Assembly: GCF_012273655.1 (NCBI RefSeq)
Contig: NZ_JAAWWP010000008.1
Coordinates: forward strand, 124,001 to 188,000
DNA from: Streptomyces physcomitrii
Lineage (GTDB): Bacteria; Actinomycetota; Actinomycetes; Streptomycetales; Streptomycetaceae
Direction of reading: 5' to 3'
DNA: 64,000 nucleotides
Both the position numbers and the translations under genes were made by a program. Under the pieces are notes generated by a model that worked only from the letters and a program-made list of their open reading frames with translations, searched no databases and was not told where the DNA came from. This document shows, piece by piece, positions 52,286 through 59,954 of this stretch. How positions within the stretch are numbered: position 1 is the first letter of the stretch; each line of letters begins with the position of its first letter.

Positions 52286-54081
52286 GCGGATCGCCTCTCC
52301 TTCTGCAGTACGGACAGTGCGGCAATCAGTCCCGCCTGCGGCTCGGGGCGTACGTCGAGGGCGTCCAGGGGGGCGAGACGGCGTTCACGTTCGGCGTGCA
52401 GGACCTTGTCGACGTAGGTGGCGAGCAGGGTCGTGCCGCGGTCGCGCAGCCGCAACGCGCCCAGTGCGCCGATGCGTTCGGCGAGGGTCTCGCCCGCGGC
52501 ACGGGCCCGCCGCCCGCCGAGCAGCCCGGTGGCGAGGAGCGCGGCCACGGTCTCCGCGTCGGGCGCGGTCCCCTTGTCCAGGAGCCGCACCTCCTCCTCG
52601 GCGTACTCCTCGATGACCCGGCGCCAGCGGCGCACGGCGAGCCCGATCCGGTGCTCGGCGCTCTCGGGGTCCGGGTCGCGGGTGCTCAACCCCGCGGCGC
52701 CCGCGGCCGGTTCGTCCTGCCAGGCCGCCGCGATCTGCTCGTCGGCGGCGGTCACCGCGCACACCAGGAGCGTGCCGAGGCTCTCCACCACCGCGTCGAG
52801 CAGTTCGCCCGCCCCGCAGTCCACCGGATAGCTCCGCCAGCGCTGCAGGGCTCCGCCCGCGAGCACCCCGCCCGCCTCCAAGCGCTCGCGCACCCGGCCG
52901 AGTTCGCGTACGTAGGCGTCCTCGACGGCGGCGGTCAGCCGCAGGGCGGCCGCGTACTGGGCGGCGACCGACCCCGCGAGCTCCGGCATCCGGGAGGCGA
53001 GCGAGGCGAGCACGCCCTGGGCGGTGCGGACGGCCGCCCGCTGCCGGGCCTCGGTGTCCTGGGCGCGGGCGGCGAGCCAGCCGCGCAGCGGGGCGACCGC
53101 CGTGGCGGGCAACAGCCCGCCGCCGCCCGCCGATTCGGGCAGTTCGGGGACGGTGAAACGGGGCACGCCCGCGAGTCCCGCCCGGTCGAGCAGGGCCCCG
53201 TACTGCCCGGAGACCTCGGTGAGCACCTGGTGCGGCACCCGGTCGAGGACGGTGACCAGGGTGGCGTCGTGCTCCTTGGCGCTGCGCAGCAGGTGCCAGG
53301 GGACGGCGTCGGCGTAGCGGGCGGCGGTGGTGACCATCACCCAGATGTCCGCCGCGCAGAGCAACTCGGCGGCGAGGACCCGGTTGTGGGCCACCAGGGA
53401 GTCGATGTCCGGCGCGTCGAGCAGGGCGAGTCCGCGCGGCAGGGTGGTGGCCGTCTCGATGCGCAGCACGTACTCGCCCTCGGCGGTGGGCACCTCGGCG
53501 CAAGGGTCGAGCCCCACAAGGCCGGTGAGCCCCTCGGCCGAGGCGTGCCCGGTGGCCGAGACCACCGGCGAGTTGCCGAACCGCCCCGGGCCGCGCTCCC
53601 CGAAGACACCGCCGCCGCGCTCCGGGGCGCCGCCCTGCTCGGCCCCGGCGGGCGCCTCCTGCTGGGGCACCCACACCCGGGTCAGCTCGGGCAGCACCCG
53701 CAGACTGCTGAACCAGTGGTGGTCGTCGGGGTGGCAGACGAGTACCGGGGTACGTGTCGTCGGCCGCAGCACGCCCGCCTCGCTGACCCGGCGCCCGACG
53801 AGCGAATTGACCAGGGTGGACTTGCCCGCCCCGGTCGAACCGCCCACGACGGCCAGCAACGGCGCCTCGGGGGCGCGGAGTCGGGGCACGAGGTAGTCGT
53901 CCAGCTGTGCGAGGAGTTCATCCCGGTTGGCGCGCGCTCTCGGCGCACCGGGGAGGGGCAGCGGAAAACGCACCGCTGCGACACGATCGCGCAGTTCGCA
54001 GAGCGCTTCGAGCAGCTGAGGCCGTACATCCAAGGTCACCACATGCGAAGAATGCCCAATTTTGCTGTCTTTCTGAAGCAT
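52282..54081 (-). CDS. Dynamin-family GTPase
   Basis: A soluble GTPase of 599 residues: P-loop GGSTGAGKSTLVNSL near residue 83, switch Thr in RPTTRTPV, DAPDID (G3) and a TVLDRV segment for G4. Alpha-helical stalk-like regions fill the second half. No TM helix. The ATG at 54081 has AGGAG upstream and gives MLQKDSK; a GTG closer to the conserved VTLDVRPQLL lacks a ribosome site. It overlaps the next GTPase gene by four bases (GTGA). Two tandem, divergent dynamin-like proteins usually form hetero-oligomers on membranes. Confidence 0.85.
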   Translation of the reverse strand: MLQKDSKIGHSSHVVTLDVRPQLLEALCELRDRVAAVRFPLPLPGAPRARANRDELLAQLDDYLVPRLRAPEAPLLAVVGGSTGAGKSTLVNSLVGRRVSEAGVLRPTTRTPVLVCHPDDHHWFSSLRVLPELTRVWVPQQEAPAGAEQGGAPERGGGVFGERGPGRFGNSPVVSATGHASAEGLTGLVGLDPCAEVPTAEGEYVLRIETATTLPRGLALLDAPDIDSLVAHNRVLAAELLCAADIWVMVTTAARYADAVPWHLLRSAKEHDATLVTVLDRVPHQVLTEVSGQYGALLDRAGLAGVPRFTVPELPESAGGGGLLPATAVAPLRGWLAARAQDTEARQRAAVRTAQGVLASLASRMPELAGSVAAQYAAALRLTAAVEDAYVRELGRVRERLEAGGVLAGGALQRWRSYPVDCGAGELLDAVVESLGTLLVCAVTAADEQIAAAWQDEPAAGAAGLSTRDPDPESAEHRIGLAVRRWRRVIEEYAEEEVRLLDKGTAPDAETVAALLATGLLGGRRARAAGETLAERIGALGALRLRDRGTTLLATYVDKVLHAERERRLAPLDALDVRPEPQAGLIAALSVLQKERRSA

Positions 54082-54337
54082 ATGGGCGCTCCTGCGCGCC
54101 GACGGTACGCCCGAGGCGCAAGGGTTGGCGGGGGCGGGGGCATAACGAGTGCACAACACCCGCCACGACTGGCGCGAAAAGCGATGCGCGATTCGCACCT
54201 GCCTGCGAGTATCAGGACCGCTTCACTGAACCTCCACAACGTGGCGCGGAGGCGAAGCAACCGGGAGCACGACCCTGGAGCCCTATCCTTGGTCCCCGGC
54301 AAGGCAGGACCCGACCGGCCCCGCCGACCGCACACCG

Positions 54338-54413
54338 GCCCCCGTAGCTCAGTGGATAGAGCAGGCGCCTTCTAAGCGCTTGGCCGCAGGTTCGAGTCCT
54401 GCCGGGGGCGCCA
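54338..54413 (+). tRNA. tRNA-Arg (anticodon TCT)
   Basis: The 76-base cloverleaf is complete: acceptor GCCCCCG / CGGGGGC, D-arm with TAGCTCAGTGGA, anticodon stem GGCGC/GCGCT around loop CTTCTAA (anticodon TCT, reads AGA), T-arm GCAGG-TTCGAGT-CCTGC, and encoded CCA (54411-54413). It reads the rare Arg codon AGA. No integrase gene flanks it. Confidence 0.97.
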
Positions 54414-54874
54414 CTGGCATCCTGTCAGATTCGACCGCTCTTGCCTGGTCGGGCGACATCTGGCCCGCACGGGCATCGGTCGTACGCCGCTTCGCCGGAC
54501 GGTACGGGAGCCCGGCCGACACTCGCTGGAACCGACCTTCTACGGGCGTCTGCCCCCATGCCCCCCGGCTAACCCCTCCCCCATGCACCCGAAGAGTCCC
54601 CGCCGGGCAGCGTCGAAGGGTGGTGCGGAACCCCGCACTCCGGGGGTTCCGCACCGCCCTTGATCCCGTCCTTCCGCACCGCCCTCGGCCCCATCCGCGA
54701 AACCGCGCGGTCAACTGTCCCCCTGCGGTCCGGCCTCAAGAGACTCGGTCCGCCGCGCCGAGCGGGCGTGCTCCGCGAGCAGGAGGACGCCCAGCGCCCC
54801 GCCCGCCATGGTGAGCGAGCCGTCGGTGGCCGCCTCGACGGCGTTGGGCCGACCCCCGCGCCCCCGCCCCCGCC
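54414..54874. other. Spacer after tRNA-Arg, no gene seen
   Basis: About 460 bases with one strong hairpin (54622-54655). Open frames here on the minus strand overlap the tRNA and are not genes. No repeat of the tRNA 3' end is visible within it. Confidence 0.5.
54622..54655. terminator. 13-bp GC hairpin downstream of tRNA-Arg
   Basis: GGTGCGGAACCCC (54622-54634) and GGGGTTCCGCACC (54643-54655) pair perfectly around an 8-base loop. Likely terminator for the tRNA transcript and/or the convergent secreted-protein gene. Confidence 0.8.
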
Positions 54875-55450
54875 TCACCCCTGCTGGCAGAACTCCACCT
54901 CCCCGGAGGTCTTCAGCGCCGTGGCGGGGATCCACTGGGCCTCGGTGGTGACCAGCCAGCGGGAGGTCTTCGCGGCGGGGCCGGAGTCGGTGCAGCAGAG
55001 GATCTCGGTGGTGGTGCCCTTGGCGAGGGTGGTCTGCCTGCGGTCGGCGGTGCTCGGACCCTCGTAGGCGCCGGTGGACTTGGTGGTGGTGGCCGCGATG
55101 CTCAGGTCGGGGCCGCAGTGGCGGGGCTCGGCTTCGAGGTCCACGTAGCGGGCGGAGACCCACTTGGCGTCGCCCTCGGCCGAGATGAGGTACCAGTCGG
55201 GGTTGCCGGAGACGCGGGTGCCCTTGGTCGCGCAGTCCACCGCGACCTCGGCACCGTCCTGAAAGGTGTGGATCGAGGGCGCGTGGGTGCTCGGGGCCTG
55301 GTGGGCGACGAGGCCGCCGTCGGCCCTCACCGTTCCGTGCGGGAACGTCCTGGCCTCGGCCTGGCCGGTGAGGGTCAGCGAGAGCGCGGCGGTGCCCAGC
55401 AGGGCGGCGGTGAGCCCGGCGGCGCGCGTACGGCGGTGGTGGAACTGCAT
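54875..55450 (-). CDS. Secreted SH3-like protein of unknown function
   Basis: An exported protein of 191 residues: signal peptide (RTRAAGLTAALLGTAALSLTLTG), then HGTVRADGGLVAHQAPSTHA-type SH3b-like start, two segments with paired cysteines (VDCATKG...RHCGPD; ILCCTDSG...VEFCQQ). WYLISAEGDAKWVSARYVDL resembles the closing strands of a bacterial SH3 domain, which often bind cell-wall peptides. ATG at 55450. Related in layout to the smaller protein at 10419-10772. Confidence 0.75.
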   Translation of the reverse strand: MQFHHRRTRAAGLTAALLGTAALSLTLTGQAEARTFPHGTVRADGGLVAHQAPSTHAPSIHTFQDGAEVAVDCATKGTRVSGNPDWYLISAEGDAKWVSARYVDLEAEPRHCGPDLSIAATTTKSTGAYEGPSTADRRQTTLAKGTTTEILCCTDSGPAAKTSRWLVTTEAQWIPATALKTSGEVEFCQQG

Positions 55451-55587
55451 GGTGCTCCTCGGGTGCGGCGGTCCGGTCGACCGCGTTCACTCCGCAGAGA
55501 GTCCCGGGGTCCGGGGTTTGTTGCCGGGAGCCGCGAAAAACTTCGGATCCGCCGCCGGGTCACGAACCCGGCACCAAGGAGCCCGGT

Positions 55588-56958
55588 TCAGGAACCCAGC
55601 ACCAGGGAGAGCGCCAGCCAGGTCGCCACCGCCAGGACCGCCGCGAGCCCGAGCGAGGCCAGGGCCAGGCCCCAGGCGGGCAGCCGGGCCTGGCGGGGGT
55701 GTACGGCGGGAGCCGGTTCACGTGCGGGTTCGGGGCGTACGGCCGAGGTCGGTTCGGGGCGTACGGCCGAGGTCGGTTCGGGGCGTACGGCCGAGGTCGG
55801 TTCGGGGCGTACGGCGAGGGCCGGTTCGCGTTCGAGTTGAGGTTCGAGCGCAGGCTCGGCTTCGGCCGGTGGCGTTGGTTGCGTCCGTGGCGTCGATGGG
55901 GTCGATGGCGTCGGCGCAGTCGGTGCCGCTTCCGTCGCCGAGGGAGTCTCGCGGACCTCCGTGGCGAACGGCGCCCAGCGACCTGCGACCGGAAGTCCGG
56001 CGGCGGGAACCCCGGCAACCGGAAGCCCGGCAGCGGGAAGGCCCCCCGCACCGGACCCCGTACCGTCCGCGCCCGACTCCGCACCCTCCTCACCCCCCTC
56101 GCCCCTCGCGCCGAAAGGCCTCCGCAGCCGCTGCGTGTCCTCCAACTCGGCCGCCAGGCCGCGCAGTTGAGCGGCGAGGGCGGCGGCAGTGGGCGGGCGG
56201 TGGTCCGGGGCGGCGGAGAGAGCGGAGTGGAGGAAGGCGTCCAGGGTGGGGGGCAGGCCGAGTTCCGGGGCGAGGGGAGCGGGGGTGCGGTCGGCGGGGC
56301 GGACGGCTACGTCGGCGATGCTGGTCTCGTCCTCGAAGGGGCGCCGCCCGGTGAGCAGGACGTGGACGACGGCGGCGATGCCGTAGACGTCGACGCGCTG
56401 GTCGAGCGGGAGGCGGCCGTGGGCCTGTTCGGGGGCCATGTAGCCGGGGGTGCCGACCGCCATGGTCAGGCCGGAGGCCTCGGCGAGGCGTTTGGCCATG
56501 CCGAGGTCGGCGAGGACGACGCGGGGGGCGCCGGCGAGGCCGGAGGCGAGGAGCAGGTTGGCCGGTTTGAGGTCGCGGTGGATCACGCCGTGCTGGTGGA
56601 GTACCTCGACCGCCTCGGCGATCTCGGCGCCGAGCCGCAGCGCCTCGGCGGGCGGCAGCGGGCGGGCGCAGAGGTCCTGCACGGTGCCGCGGTCGGCGTA
56701 GTCCATGACGAAGTAGGCGCGGCCGTCGGGGAGTCGGCCGATGTCGTAGACGCCGATGACCCGCGGGTCGGTGATCCGCCGCAGCAGCCGTGCCTCGTCC
56801 AGGAAGCGGCCGCAGACATCGGCGTGATCCAGCCAGTTCTCCGCGATGATCTTGATGGCGACGGGGACCGCCAGTTCGTCGTCGCTGGCCTGCCAGACAG
56901 TGCTGAAGGCGCCCGCGCCGATCCGCCGCCGCACCCGGTAACGCCCGATCGCCTCCAT
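55588..56958 (-). CDS. Membrane-anchored Hanks-type Ser/Thr protein kinase
   Basis: A protein kinase of 456 residues. The kinase domain is complete: IGAGAFSTVW, AIKII (Lys), HRDLKPANLL, DLGMAK (DLG for DFG) and GTPGYMAPEQ. The long Pro/Glu/Ala linker contains octapeptide AVRPEPTS repeats encoded by 24-bp units at 55727-55822. One TM helix at the end (LALASLGLAAVLAVATWLAL) has almost no extracellular part, so it lacks a sensor domain. Divergent from the secreted-protein/ECF pair with about 45 bases between starts, which suggests a functional link with that sigma factor. ATG at 56958. Confidence 0.9.
   Translation of the reverse strand: MEAIGRYRVRRRIGAGAFSTVWQASDDELAVPVAIKIIAENWLDHADVCGRFLDEARLLRRITDPRVIGVYDIGRLPDGRAYFVMDYADRGTVQDLCARPLPPAEALRLGAEIAEAVEVLHQHGVIHRDLKPANLLLASGLAGAPRVVLADLGMAKRLAEASGLTMAVGTPGYMAPEQAHGRLPLDQRVDVYGIAAVVHVLLTGRRPFEDETSIADVAVRPADRTPAPLAPELGLPPTLDAFLHSALSAAPDHRPPTAAALAAQLRGLAAELEDTQRLRRPFGARGEGGEEGAESGADGTGSGAGGLPAAGLPVAGVPAAGLPVAGRWAPFATEVRETPSATEAAPTAPTPSTPSTPRTQPTPPAEAEPALEPQLEREPALAVRPEPTSAVRPEPTSAVRPEPTSAVRPEPAREPAPAVHPRQARLPAWGLALASLGLAAVLAVATWLALSLVLGS
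55727..55822. repeat. Four 24-bp tandem repeats inside the kinase gene
   Basis: Three identical units (55727-55750, 55751-55774, 55775-55798) plus a degenerate fourth, each reading GGTTCGGGGCGTACGG... on the plus strand. They encode the AVRPEPTS linker repeats. Confidence 0.92.
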
Positions 56959-57005
56959 GGGGCACCATGATGGCAGCCCGGCAGGCAGCGACGGAAAGAG
57001 AGTCC

Positions 57006-57716
57006 ATGAGGCGGAGTACCAGCGTCGGCACCCTGTCGGTGGCTGCCTTCGCCGGGATCGGTCTCGGAGTGGCCGGATTCCTCCTCGCGCCCTTCGATCC
57101 CGGGCGGGACGACAACGCCGCGCCCCCGAGCAACTCCCCCTCGCCCTCCGCGTCCCCCTCCCCCGGCACCACCGCGCCCGCCCCGCCCTTCACCCGGGAG
57201 GCGCTCCTGAAGCCGGAGGAACTGGTCCGCTTCGGCTGGGGCAAGGCGGAGCGCACCGCGGTCCACGACGGGGTGCCGCGGGACCTGGCACTGCTCTGCT
57301 TCCCCGGGAGCCTCGCCGCACGGGACGCCCGGGACGACCACGCGGGTACGTACCGGGGGCTGCAGACCGAGGCCGCAGAAGTGGTGGCCCGCTTCCCGGA
57401 CCCCGGCGGAGCCGAGCGGGCCTTCGCACGGCTGTCCGGGCAGGTCGGGCAGTGCGCCGAGGCGGAGGGCGGACTGCCGGCCACCACGGGCACCCGGCAC
57501 GAACCGCGCCTTGCCGGGGTGGACCGGGTCGTCTGGTGGAACACCGAGTCGAACCGGACGGGCTCCGGGGAGCGTCCTCGGGTACGAGGGGTGCTCGGTC
57601 TGGCCATGGTGGACGACCGGCTCCTCGCGCTCTCGCTCACCTCGACGAGCAGCGATCCGGCGAGCACAGTGGAGCTGGAGCCGCTGCTCAGCCAAGCAGC
57701 ACGGAGACTCGTATGA
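57006..57716 (+). CDS. Secreted/anchored protein of unknown function, ECF operon
   Basis: A 236-residue protein with a signal-anchor-like N-terminus (SVGTLSVAAFAGIGLGVAGFLLA), then a Ser/Pro-rich linker (SNSPSPSASPSPGTTAPAPP) and a soluble domain with PEELVRFGWGKAERT, CFPGSLAARDAR and RVVWWNTE. This layout is usual for Streptomyces sensor-like secreted proteins. Start uncertain: ATG at 57006 begins the signal; ATGs at 56967 and 56970 are alternatives. Its stop overlaps the ECF sigma start (ATGA), so the pair is co-translated; an anti-sigma role would need an intracellular domain that is absent. Confidence 0.7.
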   Translation: MRRSTSVGTLSVAAFAGIGLGVAGFLLAPFDPGRDDNAAPPSNSPSPSASPSPGTTAPAPPFTREALLKPEELVRFGWGKAERTAVHDGVPRDLALLCFPGSLAARDARDDHAGTYRGLQTEAAEVVARFPDPGGAERAFARLSGQVGQCAEAEGGLPATTGTRHEPRLAGVDRVVWWNTESNRTGSGERPRVRGVLGLAMVDDRLLALSLTSTSSDPASTVELEPLLSQAARRLV

Positions 57717-58333
57717 CCCAGCCGGATTCCCCGGCGACCCCCGGCCCCGACCCGCTCGACCCGCTCGACCCGCTCAAGCGTCTCGACACCCTCGACCCTC
57801 TCGACGGGCTGTACGCCGCCGCGCGGGCGGATGGCGGCGAGGCGCTCGACCGGCTGCTCGCCGAGATCCGTCCGCTGATGCTGCGGCGCTGCGCGCGGTT
57901 GCTGCCCTGTCTGGACGACGCGGAGGAGGCCTGCCAGGACGCGCTGCTCTCGGTGGCGCGGAATCTGGACTCCTTCACCGGCGCGGGTTCCTTCCGGGGC
58001 TGGGTGACCGTGATCGCCTCCAACGCGGCGCGGGCGACCTACCGGCGGCTCAAGCGGCGCGCGGAGACCGCCGCCCTCATCGCCCCGCCGGAGCCGGTGG
58101 ACCCGCGGACCACCAGCGTGATCGCCGGTTCGCGGCTCGATCTGCTCGACGCCCTGGAGGAGTTGGAGGCCCGGCACCCCGAACTGGTCGAGTCCGTGGT
58201 GCTGCGCGACCTCGCCTCGCTCAGCTATGCCGAGGTCGCGCGCCGCACCGGGGTCCCGCTGGGCACCGCACAGGCGCGGATCCACCGGGCCCGCCGGTTT
58301 CTGCGCCCGCGCCTGTCGGTCGTCGAGGGCTGA
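57713..58333 (+). CDS. ECF-family RNA polymerase sigma factor
   Basis: A sigma factor of 206 residues. Region 2 (LPCLDDAEEACQDALLSVARNLDSF, then SFRGWVTVIASNAARATYRR) and region 4 (SVVLRDLASLSYAEVARRTGVPLGTAQARI) are complete. The first 30 residues are a low-complexity DPLDPLDPLK repeat. ATG at 57713 with GGAG upstream, overlapping the previous gene's stop. Its last 17 bases recur downstream (58386-58402). Confidence 0.88.
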   Translation: MTQPDSPATPGPDPLDPLDPLKRLDTLDPLDGLYAAARADGGEALDRLLAEIRPLMLRRCARLLPCLDDAEEACQDALLSVARNLDSFTGAGSFRGWVTVIASNAARATYRRLKRRAETAALIAPPEPVDPRTTSVIAGSRLDLLDALEELEARHPELVESVVLRDLASLSYAEVARRTGVPLGTAQARIHRARRFLRPRLSVVEG

Positions 58334-58402
58334 TCGGTTGTCGAGGAATGATCGTCGTCGGGGCCGGGTCGGTCGTCGGGGCCGGGTCGGTCGTCGAGGG
58401 CT
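58317..58402. repeat. Tandem repeats over the sigma gene's end
   Basis: GGTCGTCGAGGGCTGA at the gene end recurs at about 58387-58402. Between them GTCGTCGGGGCCGGGTCG is repeated twice (about 58355-58388), so the gene's last codons have been duplicated downstream. Confidence 0.75.
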
Positions 58403-58415
58403 GAGCCGAGAGCAG

Positions 58416-59186
58416 TCAAGCCCGGACGGCCGGCCGTCCTCCGGGCTCCAGGGCGGCGGCAGCCTGTGCCGCCAGGTCCGCGGCGACCAGGCGGGCCTCC
58501 AGGGGCGGGGGCGCGGACTCCGGCACCGGTGTCAGCAGGAAGTGGCCCGGGCGGGACCCGTGGGCCTCGGCCGCGAGCGCGATCTCGGTCTCCGGCGGCC
58601 AGCCCTGGCGGTCCAGGTCCCAGATCCAGTCGGCGACCTGCACGGTGCCGTCCGGTTCCAGGCGGGGCAGCCGTCCGCCGGGGGCTCCGGAAGCGGGGTC
58701 GCCCGGCACGAAGCGGCAGGACCGCAGTTCGAGGACCTCGGTCAGCTCCCGCTCCACCAGCCGTACGAGCCGCTCGGGCGGGGGACCGCCGCGGGCCAGC
58801 CGGATCACGGTGTGCAGGCGCTCCAGATGCGTGGCGTCGGCGAGTGCGGCCCGGCCCAGCAGCCGTGCGTGCGCGGCCAGTTGGGAGACGACCAGGCCCA
58901 CCGCGAGCAGCAGTACGGCGGTCTCGATGTCCGCCCGGCCCTGGATGTGGAAGCTCTGGTACGGCTCGGTGTGGAAGAAGTCGAACCAGGCGGCGGCGGA
59001 CAGCGCCGCCAGCGCGCCCGCGGAGCGGTTGCCGAGCGCGGAGACGGCCACCACCGCGACCACGAGCAGCAGCGCGAGATTGGTGTGCGTGAGGCTCGTC
59101 CGGGCGGGCACGAGCGCCAGCGCGAGCAGGAAGGGGGCGAGGAACCCGGCCGCGACGGCGAAGGGTTCCCGGAGCGACATCCGCAT
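58416..59186 (-). CDS. DUF4118 (KdpD-like) membrane protein without kinase domain
   Basis: A protein of 256 residues. Four TM helices make up the KdpD-type DUF4118 module (FAVAAGFLAPFLLALALV; NLALLLVVAVVAVSALG; AALSAAAWFDFFHTEPYQSF; TAVLLLAVGLVVSQLAA). A cytoplasmic region of about 140 residues with LLGRAALADATHLERLHTVI and RCRFVPGD-like GAF-ish text follows, but no His-kinase H, N or G boxes. KdpD senses potassium/osmotic state; this shortened form may sense without phosphorylating. ATG at 59186 with GAGG upstream. Confidence 0.8.
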   Translation of the reverse strand: MRMSLREPFAVAAGFLAPFLLALALVPARTSLTHTNLALLLVVAVVAVSALGNRSAGALAALSAAAWFDFFHTEPYQSFHIQGRADIETAVLLLAVGLVVSQLAAHARLLGRAALADATHLERLHTVIRLARGGPPPERLVRLVERELTEVLELRSCRFVPGDPASGAPGGRLPRLEPDGTVQVADWIWDLDRQGWPPETEIALAAEAHGSRPGHFLLTPVPESAPPPLEARLVAADLAAQAAAALEPGGRPAVRA

Positions 59187-59358
59187 GAGGCACCTCGCAG
59201 GGCCGGAGCCGGAAGCTCGCCCCCGGGCAGGCCGCCCGCAGCCGTCCGGCTCCTGTCTCCAGCCTCCGCCCACCATGCCGCCGGACGGCCCCGGACACCG
59301 ACTCCTTGACGCATCCCTGAGGCTGACGGATCTCTGGGCTGCCCGATCTGCTCTCTGA

Positions 59359-59399
59359 GCCGCCCGATCTGCGACGTCCGGTGCCGCGGATCGGGCGGC
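59359..59399 (-). terminator. Terminator hairpin after the HxlR gene
   Basis: GCCGCCCGATC (59359-59369) and GATCGGGCGGC (59389-59399) pair perfectly (11 bp, 19-base loop), just past the HxlR stop on the minus strand. Confidence 0.7.
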
Positions 59400-59422
59400 G
59401 CGAACCCCCGGGACCGCGCCGC

Positions 59423-59836
59423 TCAGCGGCCCCGGGCCTCGTCGTAGCGCGCCCGGGCCGCGAAGACCTCGGGGAGGCTGTCCTGGGTCCACCGGGCCAG
59501 GGTCCAGACGTGCTCGGCGGCGGTGTGTCCGAGCGGGGTCAGCGTGTAGTCGACGCGGGGCGGTACGACCGGCTTGGCGTCGCGGTGGACGAAGCCGTCG
59601 CGCTCCAGTGCCTGCAGGGTCTGGGCGAGCATCTTCTCGCTGACGCCCTCCACGGCGCGGCGCAGCTCGCTGAACCGGTAGGAGCGCTCCCGCAGGGCGA
59701 CCAGGATCAGTACGCCCCAGCGGCTGGTCACATGCTCCAGGACCCCCCGCGAGGGGCAGTCCGCCGCCATCACATCGGCCTCGGCCAGCAGGGACCGCAG
59801 CTCCGCGCCGCTCTCCTTCTCCACACTCACCGTCAT
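59423..59836 (-). CDS. HxlR-family transcriptional regulator
   Basis: A regulator of 137 residues with the HxlR winged helix (VLEHVTSRWGVLILVALRER, FSELRRAVEGVSEKMLAQTL, LERDGFVHRD, YTLTPLG). The cysteine near the start (MAADCPSRG) is the one that senses redox or electrophile stress in HypR/QorR-type members. It is divergent from an NAD(P)-binding oxidoreductase across a shared dyad (59840-59864), the typical HxlR-quinone reductase arrangement. ATG at 59836. Confidence 0.92.
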   Translation of the reverse strand: MTVSVEKESGAELRSLLAEADVMAADCPSRGVLEHVTSRWGVLILVALRERSYRFSELRRAVEGVSEKMLAQTLQALERDGFVHRDAKPVVPPRVDYTLTPLGHTAAEHVWTLARWTQDSLPEVFAARARYDEARGR

Positions 59837-59839
59837 GCC

Positions 59840-59864
59840 AGTACCTTACGTCAAAGTGGGTACT
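59840..59864. promoter_or_regulatory. HxlR operator dyad
   Basis: AGTACC (59840-59845) and GGTACT (59859-59864) are perfect inverted arms 13 bases apart, right before the HxlR start and facing the oxidoreductase gene. HxlR sites are dyads of this size. Confidence 0.6.
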
Positions 59865-59954
59865 TCCGAATAGTGAGTGTCCTGCTTACGGTCGTGGGGA
59901 GCCGTTCCGCAGGGGCGGAGCGGCGCCAGAAACCGGATGCGGGAGAGAGAACAC

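Noticed and set aside
54349..54714. A 121-codon minus-strand frame over the tRNA
   Set aside because: It runs through the whole tRNA-Arg antisense and has no ribosome site or domain.
54338..54874. Integrated element at tRNA-Arg
   Set aside because: tRNA 3' ends are favoured integration sites, but no integrase, excisionase or duplicated tRNA end is visible nearby.
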